DNA of 64,000 nt from Hevea brasiliensis (GCF_030052815.1 NC_079501.1:95976017-96040016), one strand, 5' to 3'; positions 22,317 through 35,224 are shown, numbered from the stretch's first letter. Translations and numbers: made by a program. The notes: generated by a model from the letters alone, not told the origin.

Positions 22317-24928
22317 TGTCACGACCCAACCTATGGGCCGGACCGGCACTAGGACCTGGGCCAGCCTAAAGCCCCCGAGGCCCATAGTAAGCCTAACTAT
22401 TCACTTAACCCAACTCTAAGGCCCATTTGGGCCCAATTTCAAGAAATCAACCGGACAGAGTCCGGCCATAAAATGGACCTACTAACGGGGAGTTTATGAC
22501 TCACCCGACCTGTAAACACAGTAAACTCAATTGGGGAGCTCAGCTCACCCTCCACATACTCATCAACATAAAAATAAATGGGAGCTCAGCTCCCTCATCC
22601 AATCCATCAAACATGCATAGAATACTAAGTTTACAAGTCCAAAATAATAATTTAGTTTACAGACCCAAATCAAATAAACATTTCCAACACATGCGGAAAT
22701 TCTAAGATTTAACAAGTTTATACAAACATTAATAATCGACCTGCGAGGGAGAAAGCAGGTTAACCTCAAAAATATCCTCCTGTGGCCTGGAAAAATATTG
22801 AACAGGAGTGAGCGTTCGACTCAGAGAGTAAAATATCAATTTTAACCATAATCTCTATAACTATCTAAAACTAATGCACCCTGTAGAGTGAAATGCAACA
22901 TCAACCACATTTTCACATCATAACATCAAAAAGGTAATTTGGAGCATTCACATACCCAATAATATCAATCATAGTATATGGGAGTGATCCTATCTGACTC
23001 TCTTAATTCAATCGTGCAGCGAAGAACTCAGCTCGGACTTCCACTTAATAACCAAATTGGGGTCCCAGCGAAGAACTCAAGCCGTGTCTACTCCGAAGGA
23101 CCGGGTCCCAGCGAAGATCTCAAGCCGTGTCTACCCGTCCTATCCATAGTCCACACCACATCACACGCACGCCAACGCAGGCACACTGCTCCAAATTACC
23201 ACAACAACATACATGGCACTTTTACTGTTATGAATGCAACATAAATCGTGCCTAAAGTTTATCTACATAGATATATGCATATAAGTGATGCATGGGCATG
23301 CTTGAACATATAATAATAGTGAAATTACAATTAAAATTAATATTTTACTCACAGACTTGACAACGGTTACTGTGGTGGCTGGGCGGAGGAAGAAGGCTGT
23401 CCCGGCTCACCTGACAATTACATTATAATTATTTAATACAAATGACTCAATACAAATCAAGAAAAGACCAAGTACGTCCTAAGTCGTGCCGAAAATCCGG
23501 CAGAGTCTCCCCTATACCTATGACCTACCCAACCTGCAAAAATGGCTCAAAACACACTTCTATATTCACAATCCATATATCCACAACTCAATCACATCAC
23601 ACAGCCCCTCTTGGGCCCACCAAATCAGTCATCCATCACAATATGTAAAATTTTAATTTAGTCCTTATAATTGATCATTTTTGCAAAAACTACCCAAACA
23701 AGCTCTAAAAATTCTAAAACTTTGCCCCGCGGTCCTTAGCAATATTACTAGGCTATTGCAAAAAGAATCATAATTTTCTGAGCTACCACGAATATTTTAT
23801 GAATTTTTAATCCTATTTAAGCACTAGAAAATTACGAAAAAGCAAGGTTCGGGTTTACCTTTGACGATTCTGACTTCGGGAACGTGCTCGGGACGTCTGA
23901 CAATGGGGGGGTAGCCAAAACCTCGGTCCAATTCGGAGACTTTTTGATGAAGTGCATGCGTAGGAAATTCACGGACACGGTCAATCGCCGAATTTCGCGA
24001 ATTGAGGATACCTACACGAAGCCCACAACACGGGGGTTAGTACATAAATTTTTCAGAATTTTCTAAGCTCATTTAATACTCGGAAAAACACTGCGAAGTT
24101 TCGTGGGACCCACCAAAAAACGGTATCGGAAAAATTCGAAATTTATGTCGCCGCGAAGCTCTCGACGAGTGGAGCGCTCTGGTACTCTCGGTTTTCTCGT
24201 GGGATTCACGGTTTGCGAGAAATCTAGCCCAAAAGTCAAAATGGGCTAAAACTTCCCGAGCAAAAATTGGACAAACCGCTCAATGGATTTCGGTGTTCTT
24301 GGTGTCTATGGAAAGCTCTCGACGAGTAGATGATTTTAGACACAAGACCCGGTCCAATTGGTGGCCAGATAGGCCGAATTTTGGCCGGGAAGTCGAAACG
24401 TCGTGCGCGCAAGGGAGGGGAGGTCGCGCGCGTTCCGGCGATTTAGGGGCGGCCGGCGGACAGTGGGGTTAGCGCCGGCGGCTGAGAAGCGAGGGAGGTG
24501 GGTGGCCGTGAGCTGGAGCGGGAGAGAAAACGGGAGAAAGAGAGAAGGGGAGGAGGCGCGCGGAGGAAGAAAAAGGGAGGAGGCGGGTCCGATTCGGCCG
24601 GTCGATCCGGTCCGGTTCGATTTGGCCGGTTCGATTCGAAATACAAAATTTTGAATTTTTTACTCTGCCTTGGGACCAAAAACGAGGTCCAAAAATTCTG
24701 AAAAAATTTCAAAAAATTCAGAAAAATTCGTAGACTCCAAATATATTTTCAATTTTGCCACGTGGTCTTTAAATTAATTTTTAAAAATCATCAAAGTTTA
24801 TATTTTCGGAAAATCGAACCCGATTTTTAAAATCTGAAAAATCTCAAATAAATTCCTAAAATTTAAATAAAATTAAAATACAAAAAATGCTCATAAAATA
24901 ATAAAATTTAAAATTTTGGGGTGTTACA
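22317..24928 (-). repeat. Chromovirus 5' LTR
   Basis: This 2612-bp repeat has the same termini as the 3' LTR. It differs by scattered substitutions and small indels, for example around 22980-23030 and 24400-24600. It should contain the element promoter in minus orientation. The right flank AAATT is the target duplication. Confidence 0.95.
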
Positions 24929-25010
24929 AAATTGATCAATTAATTTAATTGACTAGTTTAACACAATTCAGTATTGGTAAAAGCTTTGGAAATTCTTTCA
25001 GTTTTTAGAT

Positions 25011-25405
25011 GAGAATTTTATAATTTGGTCCTAAATTTTGCTCCATATTACACTTTAATTTATGAATTTTAAAATATTAACTATTTACTCTCAGGATTTT
25101 ATACTATATTACACTTTAGTCTCTGAATTTGATAAATGATACAGACCAATTTAGTCTCTAGAATTTTCACGTTTGCAGCAATTTTATCTATTAATAGAAT
25201 GATTAAATTATTTTATATATTAAAATTATAAGGACTAAAGTGTGAATTGGTGTAAAATTTAGGAACTAAATAATCAATATCGGAAAATTCAAGGACTAAA
25301 GTATAATATGATGCAAAACCTAGCAATCAATAATTAATTTTTTTAAAATTTAAGGACTAAAATGTAATATAAAACAAAATTCAAGGATCAAATTGCAAGT
25401 TTCTC
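25011..25405. mobile_element. Hairpin MITE with perfect 9-bp TSD (MULE-type)
   Basis: The 395-bp element starts GAGAATTTTATAATTTGGTCC-like and ends with the imperfect reverse complement (GGATCAAATTGCAAGTTTCTC-like). It is flanked by TTTTTAGAT at 25002-25010 and 25406-25414. Nine-base duplications with long inverted arms are typical of Mutator-like elements. It has no coding capacity. The internal unit 'actaaagtgtaata' repeats in both orientations. Confidence 0.85.
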
Positions 25406-25450
25406 TTTTTAGATCGGAATTAATTTTTTACTTGAAAAATTGCTCGAACA

Positions 25451-25931
25451 GATAAATTTTAACAAAGGTCCCTAAACTTGTATAGTTATAACACTACAAT
25501 TCTTTAACTTTAAAATGTAACATAAAACCCATAAACTTTCAAATTTTGCATAGTGAAATCCCTTTGACTTTAAATTACTGATTTTTTAGTTAGAAACTGA
25601 TGTGAATAGCTCCGCATAGCGCTTGTCAATATTTCTCTCTCTTCACTTATACAAAGTGTAAAGTTATTCTCTTTATGCATAACAAATTATTCTGTATATA
25701 AAGAGAAGAAAGATTCAATTTACATATGACTTGAGAGAGAAAAGAGAAATATTGACTAAGATTTATGCTGAAACTATTTATATCAGCGTCAACTGAAAAA
25801 CTGGTAATTGGATATTGGAGGGATTTACTATATAAAATTTAAAAGTTGATGGAGTTTTATGTTATATTTTTAAATTGAGAGACTGTAATGTTACAATTAG
25901 ATAAGTTCATGGACAATTATCAAAATTTATC
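25451..25931. mobile_element. Second hairpin MITE-like element
   Basis: Long imperfect inverted arms (about 25451-25590 and 25795-25931) start GATAAATTTT and contain the opposed motifs 'ataacactacaattctttaa' and its near complement. The middle is unrelated spacer. No target duplication could be fixed. It lies only 45 bp from the previous MITE. Confidence 0.6.
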
Positions 25932-26689
25932 CTAGATCGAATGGAAGAGACATATTTTATATTTTTTTTTATATATATTTACATTTTGTTAGTTAATAAA
26001 CTACCATATTTTTAAAAATTTAGAAAAGAAATTGATATGCAAGAGAAGAAATTTAGATACATCTATATATATCTATTAATATAAAAAATAAATCTATCTT
26101 TATTTCATTAATTTATTTTATGTAGCATAAATTTCGAATATATTTTTATTGATTGTGATTTACTCTAAGAATTTTCGCGTTTGTAGCTCAATTAAAATAA
26201 AAAGTAAAATATGTGATAGTTGCCTTCGTTATATTTTTTTTATCATAATGAAATATTTGTTGCTACAGTCAAATTATATAAATTTTGTGTCATTTTTATT
26301 CTTTTTTTTTATATATTATGTAATTTTTACGATTATATATATAATTTAGATTTACGTATCTACTATAACAATTTATTTTTAACTGTGTTTATATTTTTAA
26401 TGGTGTTGATTAATAAAAATTTAACTTCATTTTTAAATATTTCAATAATTTATTAACTTTGATAAGGGTTTATGCATTGATTTTTTTTTTCTAAAAAAGA
26501 TATTCAACTGATTGATTAATCAATTTAATTAAATCATTAATCGGTGCATATATGTGTTTTATTTTTGAAAAAAAAAAAACCTCTGATTATAGGATATTTG
26601 GACTATTGCCAGGATAAGCAAAAGTTATCATCATGAAAATCAAGAGAAATAAGAGAGGCATAAGAATGGATGGAAACACTATGAGGCAT
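25932..26689. other. AT-rich intergenic DNA, nothing recognised
   Basis: Low-complexity A/T sequence. Short open frames here are phenylalanine/isoleucine/tyrosine strings from T-rich DNA and show no protein-like features. Confidence 0.4.
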
Positions 26690-27232
26690 CACTGTTTATT
26701 TTATTTTAATCATTTAATTTTAATTTGTTAAAATAAAATTTTTTAATTTTAATTTTATTTCAACAAAAAAATCTTTAATATGTAATAACAAATTTCATAT
26801 TTACTTTTTTTTTTAAAATTAATATTTAGTTAAAATAAACATATAAATTATTATTTTTATTACTTTATTTTTATTTTTATAAAAATTAAAATATTAATAA
26901 AATATCATATATTAATAAAATATTATTTTAAAATTTATTATTATTATTATTGTTATTATCCAAATTATTACAAATTAAATTTTAATAAATAATAAATAAT
27001 ATATATAATTAATAATTTTATTGATATCAATAAAATTATTAATTAATTTAATCATAAAAATAAAAAAGAAAAAAATGAAAAGAAAAGAGTGCAAAAGAAT
27101 AATTTTTTCTTTTTAATTTGAAAATTTTTTATTACATGTGGAAAATATTTTTTTAAAAATAAAATTAAAATAAAAAAATTTTATTTTAATAAATTGAAAT
27201 TGAATAATTAAAATAAAATAAAATGACAACAT
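26690..27232. mobile_element. AT-rich foldback MITE-like element
   Basis: The arms 26690-26765 and about 27150-27232 are imperfect reverse complements of ~75 bases (beginning TGTTTATTTTATTTTAATCA and TGTTGTCATTTTATTTTATT on opposite strands). The interior is AT-rich. No clear target duplication is seen, so the class is unknown. Confidence 0.5.
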
Positions 27233-27372
27233 AAATTGAGGGTATTAATGTAATTTAGATCCCCCAAAAGAAACCCCAGGATAGCCTCAATAGTTGCTAT
27301 TTAATTTTCCTTCATTTAATTTGCTCATTTGTTTTCCACTTGCCAATGCTCAGTCCGATTTCCGTCTGATTA

Positions 27373-27374
<2 letters not shown>

Positions 27375-27415
<41 letters not shown>
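27375..27415. repeat. (ATT)n microsatellite
   Basis: About 13 perfect ATT units. Confidence 0.95.
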
Positions 27416-29072
27416 CATTTAAAACATTGTCAAAAAAATATATTTTATTAAAATATTAATTACAAATATTTAAATTAAATTAAATAAAAAATTTAATATA
27501 TTTTAATTATAAAAATTACAAAATAATTAAATAATCTTTTACGCTATTTTTTAACGACATATAAAAAAATATATTTTTTTAAAATACTTTTTTTAACCTC
27601 AATTTCAAATAAATAATTAACAAAAATTACCTCTCTGAAAAATTCCACTCTACTTTCTCTCTAAAAACCTCATTTTATTCTGTATTTTTACTTTCTAAAA
27701 ATTTATTTTTCTTTCCTTTTTTTCATTTTTTTTTTGTTTCTTCATATCTATCAATATTAATATGTTATTATCAGTAAATTTTAATTTTTTTAAATTTTTT
27801 TCTCTGCTTTAATATAAATTTTATATATTTTTTTTATTAAAATATTTTGTTTTTTGGGCACAGTACTCCTTGAGATGAGATACAGATCATTCTTTAAGTA
27901 AGTGACCTAAATCTAAAAGTCATTTAATAGGGCACGCAAGGAAATAATGAAGTCAAAAAGTAGAATATCTACCTACTCTGTTACCATTATCAAAATTTTA
28001 AAATTTTTTATATTACTTTTTTTTTAAGTAATTAATTTTATTTACATAAAATATAATATATTAATTTATATTTTATTTTTAATTAATGAAATATTTTATC
28101 ATTTCTATTTAAAAAAAAGAAAAAAACTTAACTTCAAGTGGATCACCATATGTTTTTTTCTTTTTTTTTTTGTTTCCAAAAGCACTTTTTTAACCTCAAT
28201 TTCGGATGGATCACCGTCCATTATCATCGCCGCTAGTAACAACTTGGTGCTGAAAATATGGAAGTTCCGTTTCATATTGAATTTTAGAGTTAAAAAAACC
28301 CAAAAAAAAAAAAAACTATTTCAATCTTATTAAAAAAATTAAAAAAACACTATTCCGTTTCATATGAACTAAAGTGTTTGATTAAAATATATTTAAAAAT
28401 AATTTAATTTATTAAAATAATTAAAAAATATATTATTAAGATGATAATAATGTTGATATTTTTAAAAAATTAAAATAATATAATATTTTAATTAATTTAA
28501 AAATAATTTTAAAATAAGTAAATAAATTATAAAGGCACCTTATAAATTTTAACTTATTTTCAATAGTTTTTTTCTTAATTTATAAATTAAATTAAATATT
28601 AATTTATTTAAAATTTTTTATTTATAAATTAAACTAAGCACCCTTTAAATTATTTTTAAGAAAATTGACTTCATCTCTTAACAAGATGAAATTATTTTTT
28701 TAAAATTTGATAATTTTATTAAAATGATATAAATATATATCATTAATTTAATATTATCACTACATAATAAAAATATTTTAATAAAAAATATTTTCTTAAA
28801 AAATAATTTTCATAAAAAATATTTTTTATTTCAATAAAATAAACAGAGCCTTAGAATTAATTATATTGTTCATGAGTTTTGTTGGTAGTGCAAAAAATAT
28901 TTTTCTAAAAAATATTTTCTATATTTTCTAATATTTGGAATAGACAAATAGGTTGAGGAAAACCTTTTTTTTTATAAAAAAAAAGCTAAATTATTTTTAA
29001 AAATAATAACTTCCTCTTTTAAAAAAAAATTATTTTTTATATTTTAACAATCTTATTAAAACTTGAAAACAC

Positions 29073-29123
<51 letters not shown>

Positions 29124-29699
29124 GAAAAATATTTTCACATATAAATTCTTTTCTGCGAAACACACAGCGCCTCAAACTCTAAATGATATTCATTTACTTA
29201 GACAAAATAAATATGAAATAGAAAATCTGAATAAATTAGCTAAGCCAGTGGAGAAATGGTGATGAAATGGACAGTTTGAAAAAAAATTAAAAACGCATTT
29301 TAGACTAAGGTGTTCTATTTTCTTTCACCCTTTTTTTTTAACACTGAAAATTGATGCTGCATTAGTAAAGTCTTCAGGACCTGGTTCCCTTCCTAAACAG
29401 AAGTAGAAAGCTTGGGTACACTCTAATCTAATGCATCGTTTGGTAGGCTGATATGATTTCAATAGAAAATTTGATTGCATTATGGAGTCCTAAACATAAC
29501 CTAAGAAACTGGCAATAGAGAAGCATCATTCAGCCTTAATTATATTGGCAAAATACAAGTTTATACATCTTCATTAGCTCTGAAAAAAAAAAAAAAAAAT
29601 CCTGCAATTATAAGGTTAGTTACCCTAAAATTTGCCTCAAAAATTTAAAGCTGCATTCATATTCAATAGAAAAAAAAAATAAAGCTGTAACACATCAAG
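27416..29699. other. Very AT-rich intergenic DNA
   Basis: No gene is seen. The region contains poly-A/T runs, several diffuse inverted A/T repeats, and two stretches (around 28775-28860 and 28880-28945) that look like ends of decayed hairpin elements with 'aaatattttcttaaaaaata' motifs. The (AT)n tract at 29078-29121 is listed separately. Confidence 0.4.
29078..29121. repeat. (AT)n microsatellite
   Basis: About 22 AT units without interruption. Confidence 0.95.
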
Positions 29700-31496
29700 G
29701 AGGACCTATAAATTATCAAATCAATACAAAGATATATAATCACTTGGGCTGGATGCAAATGCAAAACTTCCACAATTGATACTCCTTCGAATTATGCCAA
29801 TACAGAAAAAGCAAACAAGTCAAACCTTTTGTTTTCTCATTGCACTCGTATGCACAATACGCATAAACACAACCATGGAAGCTACAAAGTGCGTCAGCCA
29901 TATTGAATGGGGCAAATGAACAAAAATTGTAATGTAAAAAAAGTGATTCCCAGAATTCTATGTTCAACTGCACTCTACATTCGATTGTGTTCCTGTCTAT
30001 AAGATAATCAGCACTTGATGTTATGTTCATACAATGAAGATCCTATAGAGCAGTAGTTATATTATTCCTTGAATACTTCCTTTTTTCTCCTTTTTTACCC
30101 TTTCCTGCACATTAGATGAATCACTCGACAAATGTGCCATAAAAGGATAGGACTTTCCTGCCTTATCGTTGTACAAGTTTCAAAACAAGCAGGGAAAATT
30201 GGAAACTTTTCCCTTTACTTTCCACATGAAAATTGTGCTAAAAAAAGTCAAAGTTTAGTATGACTACATTTCTATTGCTTAATCTAATTTTAAACTATCA
30301 CATAAGTGTGGTTAGGACTTGGGATACATTTGATAGGAACACCAAGCTCAGTAATTACTAGTTGCAGAAAAACATACCTTTTCTCTTGATGCCAAGGGAA
30401 CCCTGATAAATCAAACCTGCTGCATTAATTGCACAAAGAACTTAAATCCATCCAGTCAAATCTAAGGGTAGAAATAGGAAGATGCAATACAGAGAGCACA
30501 CCTACCCCTTGAGCCGATTTTATCCTCACCATGTCGACAATCTGTGAATCAACTCAAAAAGCAATATGCAAAACTACCTCCCAAGCAAACTGTAGCCCTC
30601 ATGATTTCCCCCAAAGCTTAAGAAACAAACCTGAACACATGCCATGACCAAGATATATGCCTTAAAGTCATTTGCAGTATCAGAACAATTTCATATCATT
30701 CATTACAATTGATATTTACGATGAAATGTAATTCTAAATAAAAGATGGAAAAAATCAGTTGGTTCCCTTTCAACCAAATAAAGGTAACAAGAAGTCATGG
30801 CTCACAGAGGAAAGAAATCATGCAAACAAATGAAAATTGCAAGGTGAAAAAGAAGAATTCATGCACAACTAATACGGAGGTGCAGTGCAACTCAAATTAC
30901 AACAGCCTAACGTTTTTCAAATCTCCATTGCCATACTCTCTCAACTCACACAAGGACTGAAAACCAGAAAAGGCAGATGCTATCGGAATTCAGTTATACT
31001 ACAGGCTTTTTCCCTCATAAACAAAAGGCAAAAGTCATGGCTGCCAATCACATAACTTTTACATAGAAATACATATTACTGCTGTTACATATAAGTGTGC
31101 TGATGGCATATGACCATTTAGGGCACACAATATAGAGCTTGATAAGTATTGGTGTCAAGGTCCACAATAATTGATTGGTGAATTGCATCATCAGTTATGT
31201 CCCCCAAAACAATGCAGGGTGGGCCAAGGTGAGGCACAATTTTCTCAAACCCTGTTCAGCTGATCTTTTCTGACCTAGACTGAAGGCTTCATCAAAAGGG
31301 CAGAGGGCTGACTTCAGGATTTGTAGGTCACTGCTGTTTAGATTGTAGAGAGAAGGTAAACGGTACATTAGAATTTTAAAACTAGGATGGGTGGGTTAGA
31401 TATCATCAGTGTGGTGTTGTCCCCTCTTAATGAATATAAAATGACACGCCTATTGAATAAGAAATAATGAAATATAAGTACAACAAAATTATTTAC
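29700..31496 (-). other. Probable spliced 3' UTR region of the KH gene
   Basis: The last coding exon of the KH gene ends with a good donor (CAG|GTAAAT at 31497/31496) 20 bases after the stop, so at least one intron lies in the 3' UTR. Small candidate non-coding exons with AG/GT borders lie at 30506-30541 and 30378-30416 on the minus strand. Base composition is less AT-skewed than the intergenic DNA to the left. The exact transcript end cannot be placed. Confidence 0.4.
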
Positions 31497-31516
31497 CTGT
31501 TGTCCATAGAATGAGG

Positions 31517-32102
31517 CTAATATCCATGATGTTTTCTTTGGTTAACTGAGTTCTGAACAGATAACCTGGTAAGAGATGCTGAAGATCAGGCTTGGACGAT
31601 CAATAAGGACAACAATGAAAAAATGTTCTCAAAATAAAGAATAAAAGGAAATTAAAAATAAATGATCTGCCCCACTTTCAAGTTGAACACCGTGTTCATG
31701 TTAATAATTGGGTTATATCTAAATATATTTAATTTGATTCAAAATCAATTATTTATTAATTTTGTTGTATTTGAGTTTTCTCCCAGTAATCGTGTACCAC
31801 TTTAAAGTTGTACAGTCATGTTCTGTCAATAATTAGTATTTCTTGCATTAAGCTGGGGATTCTTATGCATGGGAGAAAGAGGGACTAATTTCATTATCTC
31901 ATAAGGCAAAACAATCTTACCCTGCACCACCAGAACGTCCAGAAGATAAGCCACCATATGCTCCATACCCACTTTCACCACCACTCTGAATAGTGACGAT
32001 CAGATTAAACATTGTGAGAAATGATATCATTGGGGGCACGGTTAGCACTGATCATGGACATCCATAAGTATGTTAACAAACAAAAATACAAACACCTATA
32101 CC

Positions 32103-32147
<45 letters not shown>

Positions 32148-34372
32148 GACAACATAGAAGATAAGCTTACCAGTGAACTACCATTATTTCCGTAATTGTC
32201 ACTTGGGGGCAAATCACGAGAACTGTAACCACCAGCTGAAGAGTATCCACGTCCACGTGATTGATTGTCTCGGGTCCCATATTTTGGACCATCTAACATG
32301 TCCACTGAAACGGGAATATATGGAAGAGCTGGTGGAAGTGCACTGAGTGCTCCATCCCTTGCAAATAAATTGGCTTTCAACCTCAAAATAACATGTAAGA
32401 GAGCATTGCTAGCAACATCAAGGCTGCCAGTGATCTGATCAGAAATAAAAGACATAATCTCCATAATATTGTAAAGGCTGGGCCTCAAAGAAATACATGC
32501 TACATAATTTACAATCACTTACCTGCACCATCTCATCATCCTCAGAAGCAACCTCAGGAAGGTTTTCCTCTGCGAGAATCCGAATGCTTGCCCTTGTCAC
32601 ACTCCTCATCTCAGAAATGATAGCCCCTCCTTTACCCAAAAGGCAACCAATCTGTGACCTTGGCACAAGTAGACGAGTGGTAATTACAGAATCACTCGAT
32701 TCCCTTTCAGTTTTCTCACTGCATCGTGGTTGCAAACGCAGTGCTGCAGTGAGTGTTGGTGAATGTTCTTCAAAAAACTGTAAAGATTTGGATTAGCAAT
32801 AATGTGGCACTACATCTAGATATCTTGGTACTGTAATTCATTGGGAGAATAATTGATAAATGAGAACAGCATACTTACCTCCTTTGCTGATATAAATATA
32901 ATACAATCATCTCCTTCAGCACTTGAACTATCAACTTTGATGGAAGCCCTAGATTCCTGACGAATTTGCTTAATGATACCACCACCTTTTCCAATGACAC
33001 CTCCAATATTTCCAGCGGGACACACCATACGAAGAGAGAACTCTTTAGCAGAAGCTTCATCTCTCTGATCAGAGTAAAAAGATGATGACCATCCACCTTT
33101 GTAATTTCCATAAAGACCCATTAGAGGGGCACCAGCATTTGCAGTCACAAACATGCCACCAGATTGATACATGTTGGTTGAAGAAGACAAAAGTAGGTGC
33201 TGGGATCGAGATGGATTCACATGAAGGCGAGAAGCCACTTGATAAAGAGCCTTTCTAACAACTGCAGGTTCTCCAATAATCTGAAACCATAAAATTGAAG
33301 AAGTACAGGAATGAATTAGAAGACTTTATATTACCGAACATGCCAATAATGTAGAAGTTCAATGCACTAATCAATACACTGACATCCATTGCAGAGAAAG
33401 CAATTCATTCCTTCTTAACCAGCCTACAGATTAATACTCTCCAGTAATTTTGATTCTGAATTTGTGTTTTCTTTATCAGTAATGGGATTGGACAGAAAAG
33501 TGAGCTAATCCAGCAACAGGGCCAAACAAAAATTTCACCATAAAACAGCATAGAGGTACATGCAGTTTTAGGCGAAATACATAATGCATGAAAAATATCC
33601 AAGTTCTAAAAGTTTAACTGAAGTATAGCACAACCACGCCATTGGTGTCAGCTTCGAGAGGGCTGTTTCAACATTCTGGTTTTGCTTAATGTTTAGAGCC
33701 AAACTTCTTGTGAGATGAAATATTACAAAATATGGAATTTAAGAAAAAAAAAAAAAACTTTATCCACGAAATACCCCTCACCTGAAGAAGCTCATCACTA
33801 CTTAAAGCCAGAGGAGGCAGATGCTCATCCTTTAGAATACGAATCTGAGCGCCGGTTTCGCCCCTTATATTCTGAATCACTTGTCCACCTTTCCCAATAA
33901 CACAGCCAATCTGATCAGAAGGCACAAGCAATCTAACAGTAACCTGTTGAGGCTCCCCAAATTCATCATCCCCATCATTAGTATTATTAGGCGGAAGGTC
34001 CTCGGAAACAATCCTATCATGAACCATGAAAAGAGCATCCTGAGCAGGGGAAACGAACTCTCCAGTATCTCCAAAGAGATTGGTCTTCTCACCAGAGCTG
34101 TAAATAGTAACAATGCGCTCCTCAAACCCTGGCATAGCCTCGCCAATTCTAATATTGGATTTACTCTCCGACCTCAATTGCTTAGCAATCTCTCCGCCTC
34201 GCCCAATTATACTCCCAATCTTTCTCAGCGGGCATAAGTAGCGGTACACGGTGTCTTCACTCCCAATCGCATGCGGCTGGTCAATATCATCGCCGGGGTT
34301 CCTCCGCTTGCCTCCGCCGTAGTCAGATTGGGAATTGGATCTCTTGCCGTAGTCATTTCTCTGGCCGGCCAT
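31517..34372 (-). CDS. KH-domain RNA-binding protein (HEN4/At4g18375-like), complete
   Basis: Six coding exons join by GT-AG sites: 33782-34372, 32879-33280, 32523-32777, 32171-32434, 31921-31985 and 31517-31565. Introns are phase 0 except the last (phase 2). The predicted protein is 541 aa. Four KH domains carry the GxxG loop: IIGRGG (~55), VIGKGG (~158), VIGKGG (~292) and LLGKGG (~377). Between KH2 and KH3 is the conserved linker GEPAVVRKALYQVASRLH. The tail is rich in Gly, Ser, Tyr and Arg (GRGYSSAGGYSSRDLPPSD) and ends NQRKHHGY. The start at 34372 (MAGQRNDYGKRSNSQ) is the first ATG before homology. The family binds poly-pyrimidine RNA and acts in nuclear pre-mRNA processing, for example Arabidopsis HEN4 in AGAMOUS splicing; the specific role here is inferred from family only. 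The last exon uses the acceptor at 31565; another AG upstream would give a different short tail. Confidence 0.92.
32106..32140. repeat. (GA)n microsatellite in a KH-gene intron
   Basis: About 17 GA units on the plus strand, i.e. (CT)n in the transcript, ~30 bases after the donor of the intron between exons 4 and 5. Pyrimidine tracts can bind splicing factors; an effect here is speculative. Confidence 0.95.
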
Positions 34373-34584
34373 AGAGAGATACAGATCTGGAAATGGTTAG
34401 AGACAGAAAGAGAGAGAGGGTAACACGTAAACTAAGAAGAAGATGAACTACAAAGGCGAATTCTTGTGGTGTGCGCGTCTGATAATTTGACTTTTTGGTA
34501 GTTTTGTTCCGGCGTGAGCGGCGTGTGTGATTTATGGAGAGAAGGAAAGTGACACGAGCGAGTGCTTAATCGGGTTATATCATG
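34373..34584 (-). promoter_or_regulatory. 5' UTR and promoter region of the KH gene
   Basis: This is the most G/C-balanced non-coding stretch nearby. A GAGAGA-rich leader (34398-34420 on the plus strand) lies just upstream of the start codon, typical of plant 5' UTRs. No TATA box could be assigned with confidence. A MITE begins at 34585, so the intact upstream region is only about 210 bp. Confidence 0.45.
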
Positions 34585-35224
34585 TAGGGGTTTCAGTTCG
34601 GTTTGGATTTTGTCTAATAATTTAAATTAAATTGAAATTTTAGTGTGATTTTAATTTAATTTTTTATTACTTAAATTTTAATTTAATATGATTTTTAATT
34701 TTTTAATTTTAATTTAGTATAGTTTTGATTTAATTTTTAATTTTAAAAAAAATTTATGTAATTATTTTTTAAAAAATTATAATTCAATTAATATTAAAAT
34801 TTTGAATTAAATTATTAATATATAATATATTATATAATATATATTTTAGTTATTTTTAAATTATATAATTTTTAACTATAAGGTGTATATATAATTTAGG
34901 ATTAAATATATTATATAATATAATAATATAAATATATTATATAATATATATTTTAACTATTTATTAATCATATAATATTTAACTATAAGATATAAATATA
35001 ATTAAGAATTAATATATATATATATATTGAAAGTATATAATATATTTAAAAAAAATAAAAAAAACATATATATAAATTTGGTTGTCGATTCGGTTCCGGT
35101 TCAATACGGTTCTAATTCAGTTATTAGTAAAGAACCAGAATCAAATTAACGTATCAAAATAACTTTAGTTCAATATGGTTCCTATCGGTTCGATATGATT
35201 CTTCGGTTGCTGTGCATAGCCCTA
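34585..35224. mobile_element. Degenerate hAT-like MITE rich in TTCGGTT motifs
   Basis: It begins TAGGGGTTTCAGTTCGGTTT and ends TGTGCATAGCCCTA, short inverted ends like those of the element at 36897-37443. The ends contain degenerate cggttc/aaccga repeats, and the middle is very AT-rich. The flanking octamers ATATCATG and CTATCCAG match at 5 of 8 positions, so the target duplication has decayed or the borders are off by a base. Confidence 0.55.

Larger units (their letters stand above)
11004..24928 (-). mobile_element. Ty3-gypsy chromovirus (Tekay-like), full length
   Basis: This is a 13,925-bp LTR retrotransposon on the minus strand with TSD AAATT at 10999-11003 and 24929-24933. In plus-strand reading both LTRs run TGTCACGACCC to GGGGTGTTACA. 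Order in its own sense: 5' LTR (22317-24928), primer-binding site, gag, protease, reverse transcriptase, RNase H, integrase, chromodomain remnant, polypurine tract, 3' LTR (11004-13572). The pol order, with RNase H before integrase, defines Ty3-gypsy. The region after the integrase resembles the chromodomain tail of Tekay/Del elements. Gag and pol carry several stops and frameshifts, and a 3.7-kb solo LTR sits in the integrase. LTR-pair similarity is high with small indels, so insertion is fairly recent but the copy is dead. Confidence 0.95.

Noticed and set aside
26149..26456. Small Phe/Ile/Tyr-rich frames that look like membrane peptides
   Set aside because: Base composition alone (T-rich DNA) explains them.
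29740..30030. 96-codon minus-strand frame near the KH gene 3' end
   Set aside because: No splice context or domain; more likely 3' UTR or downstream sequence.
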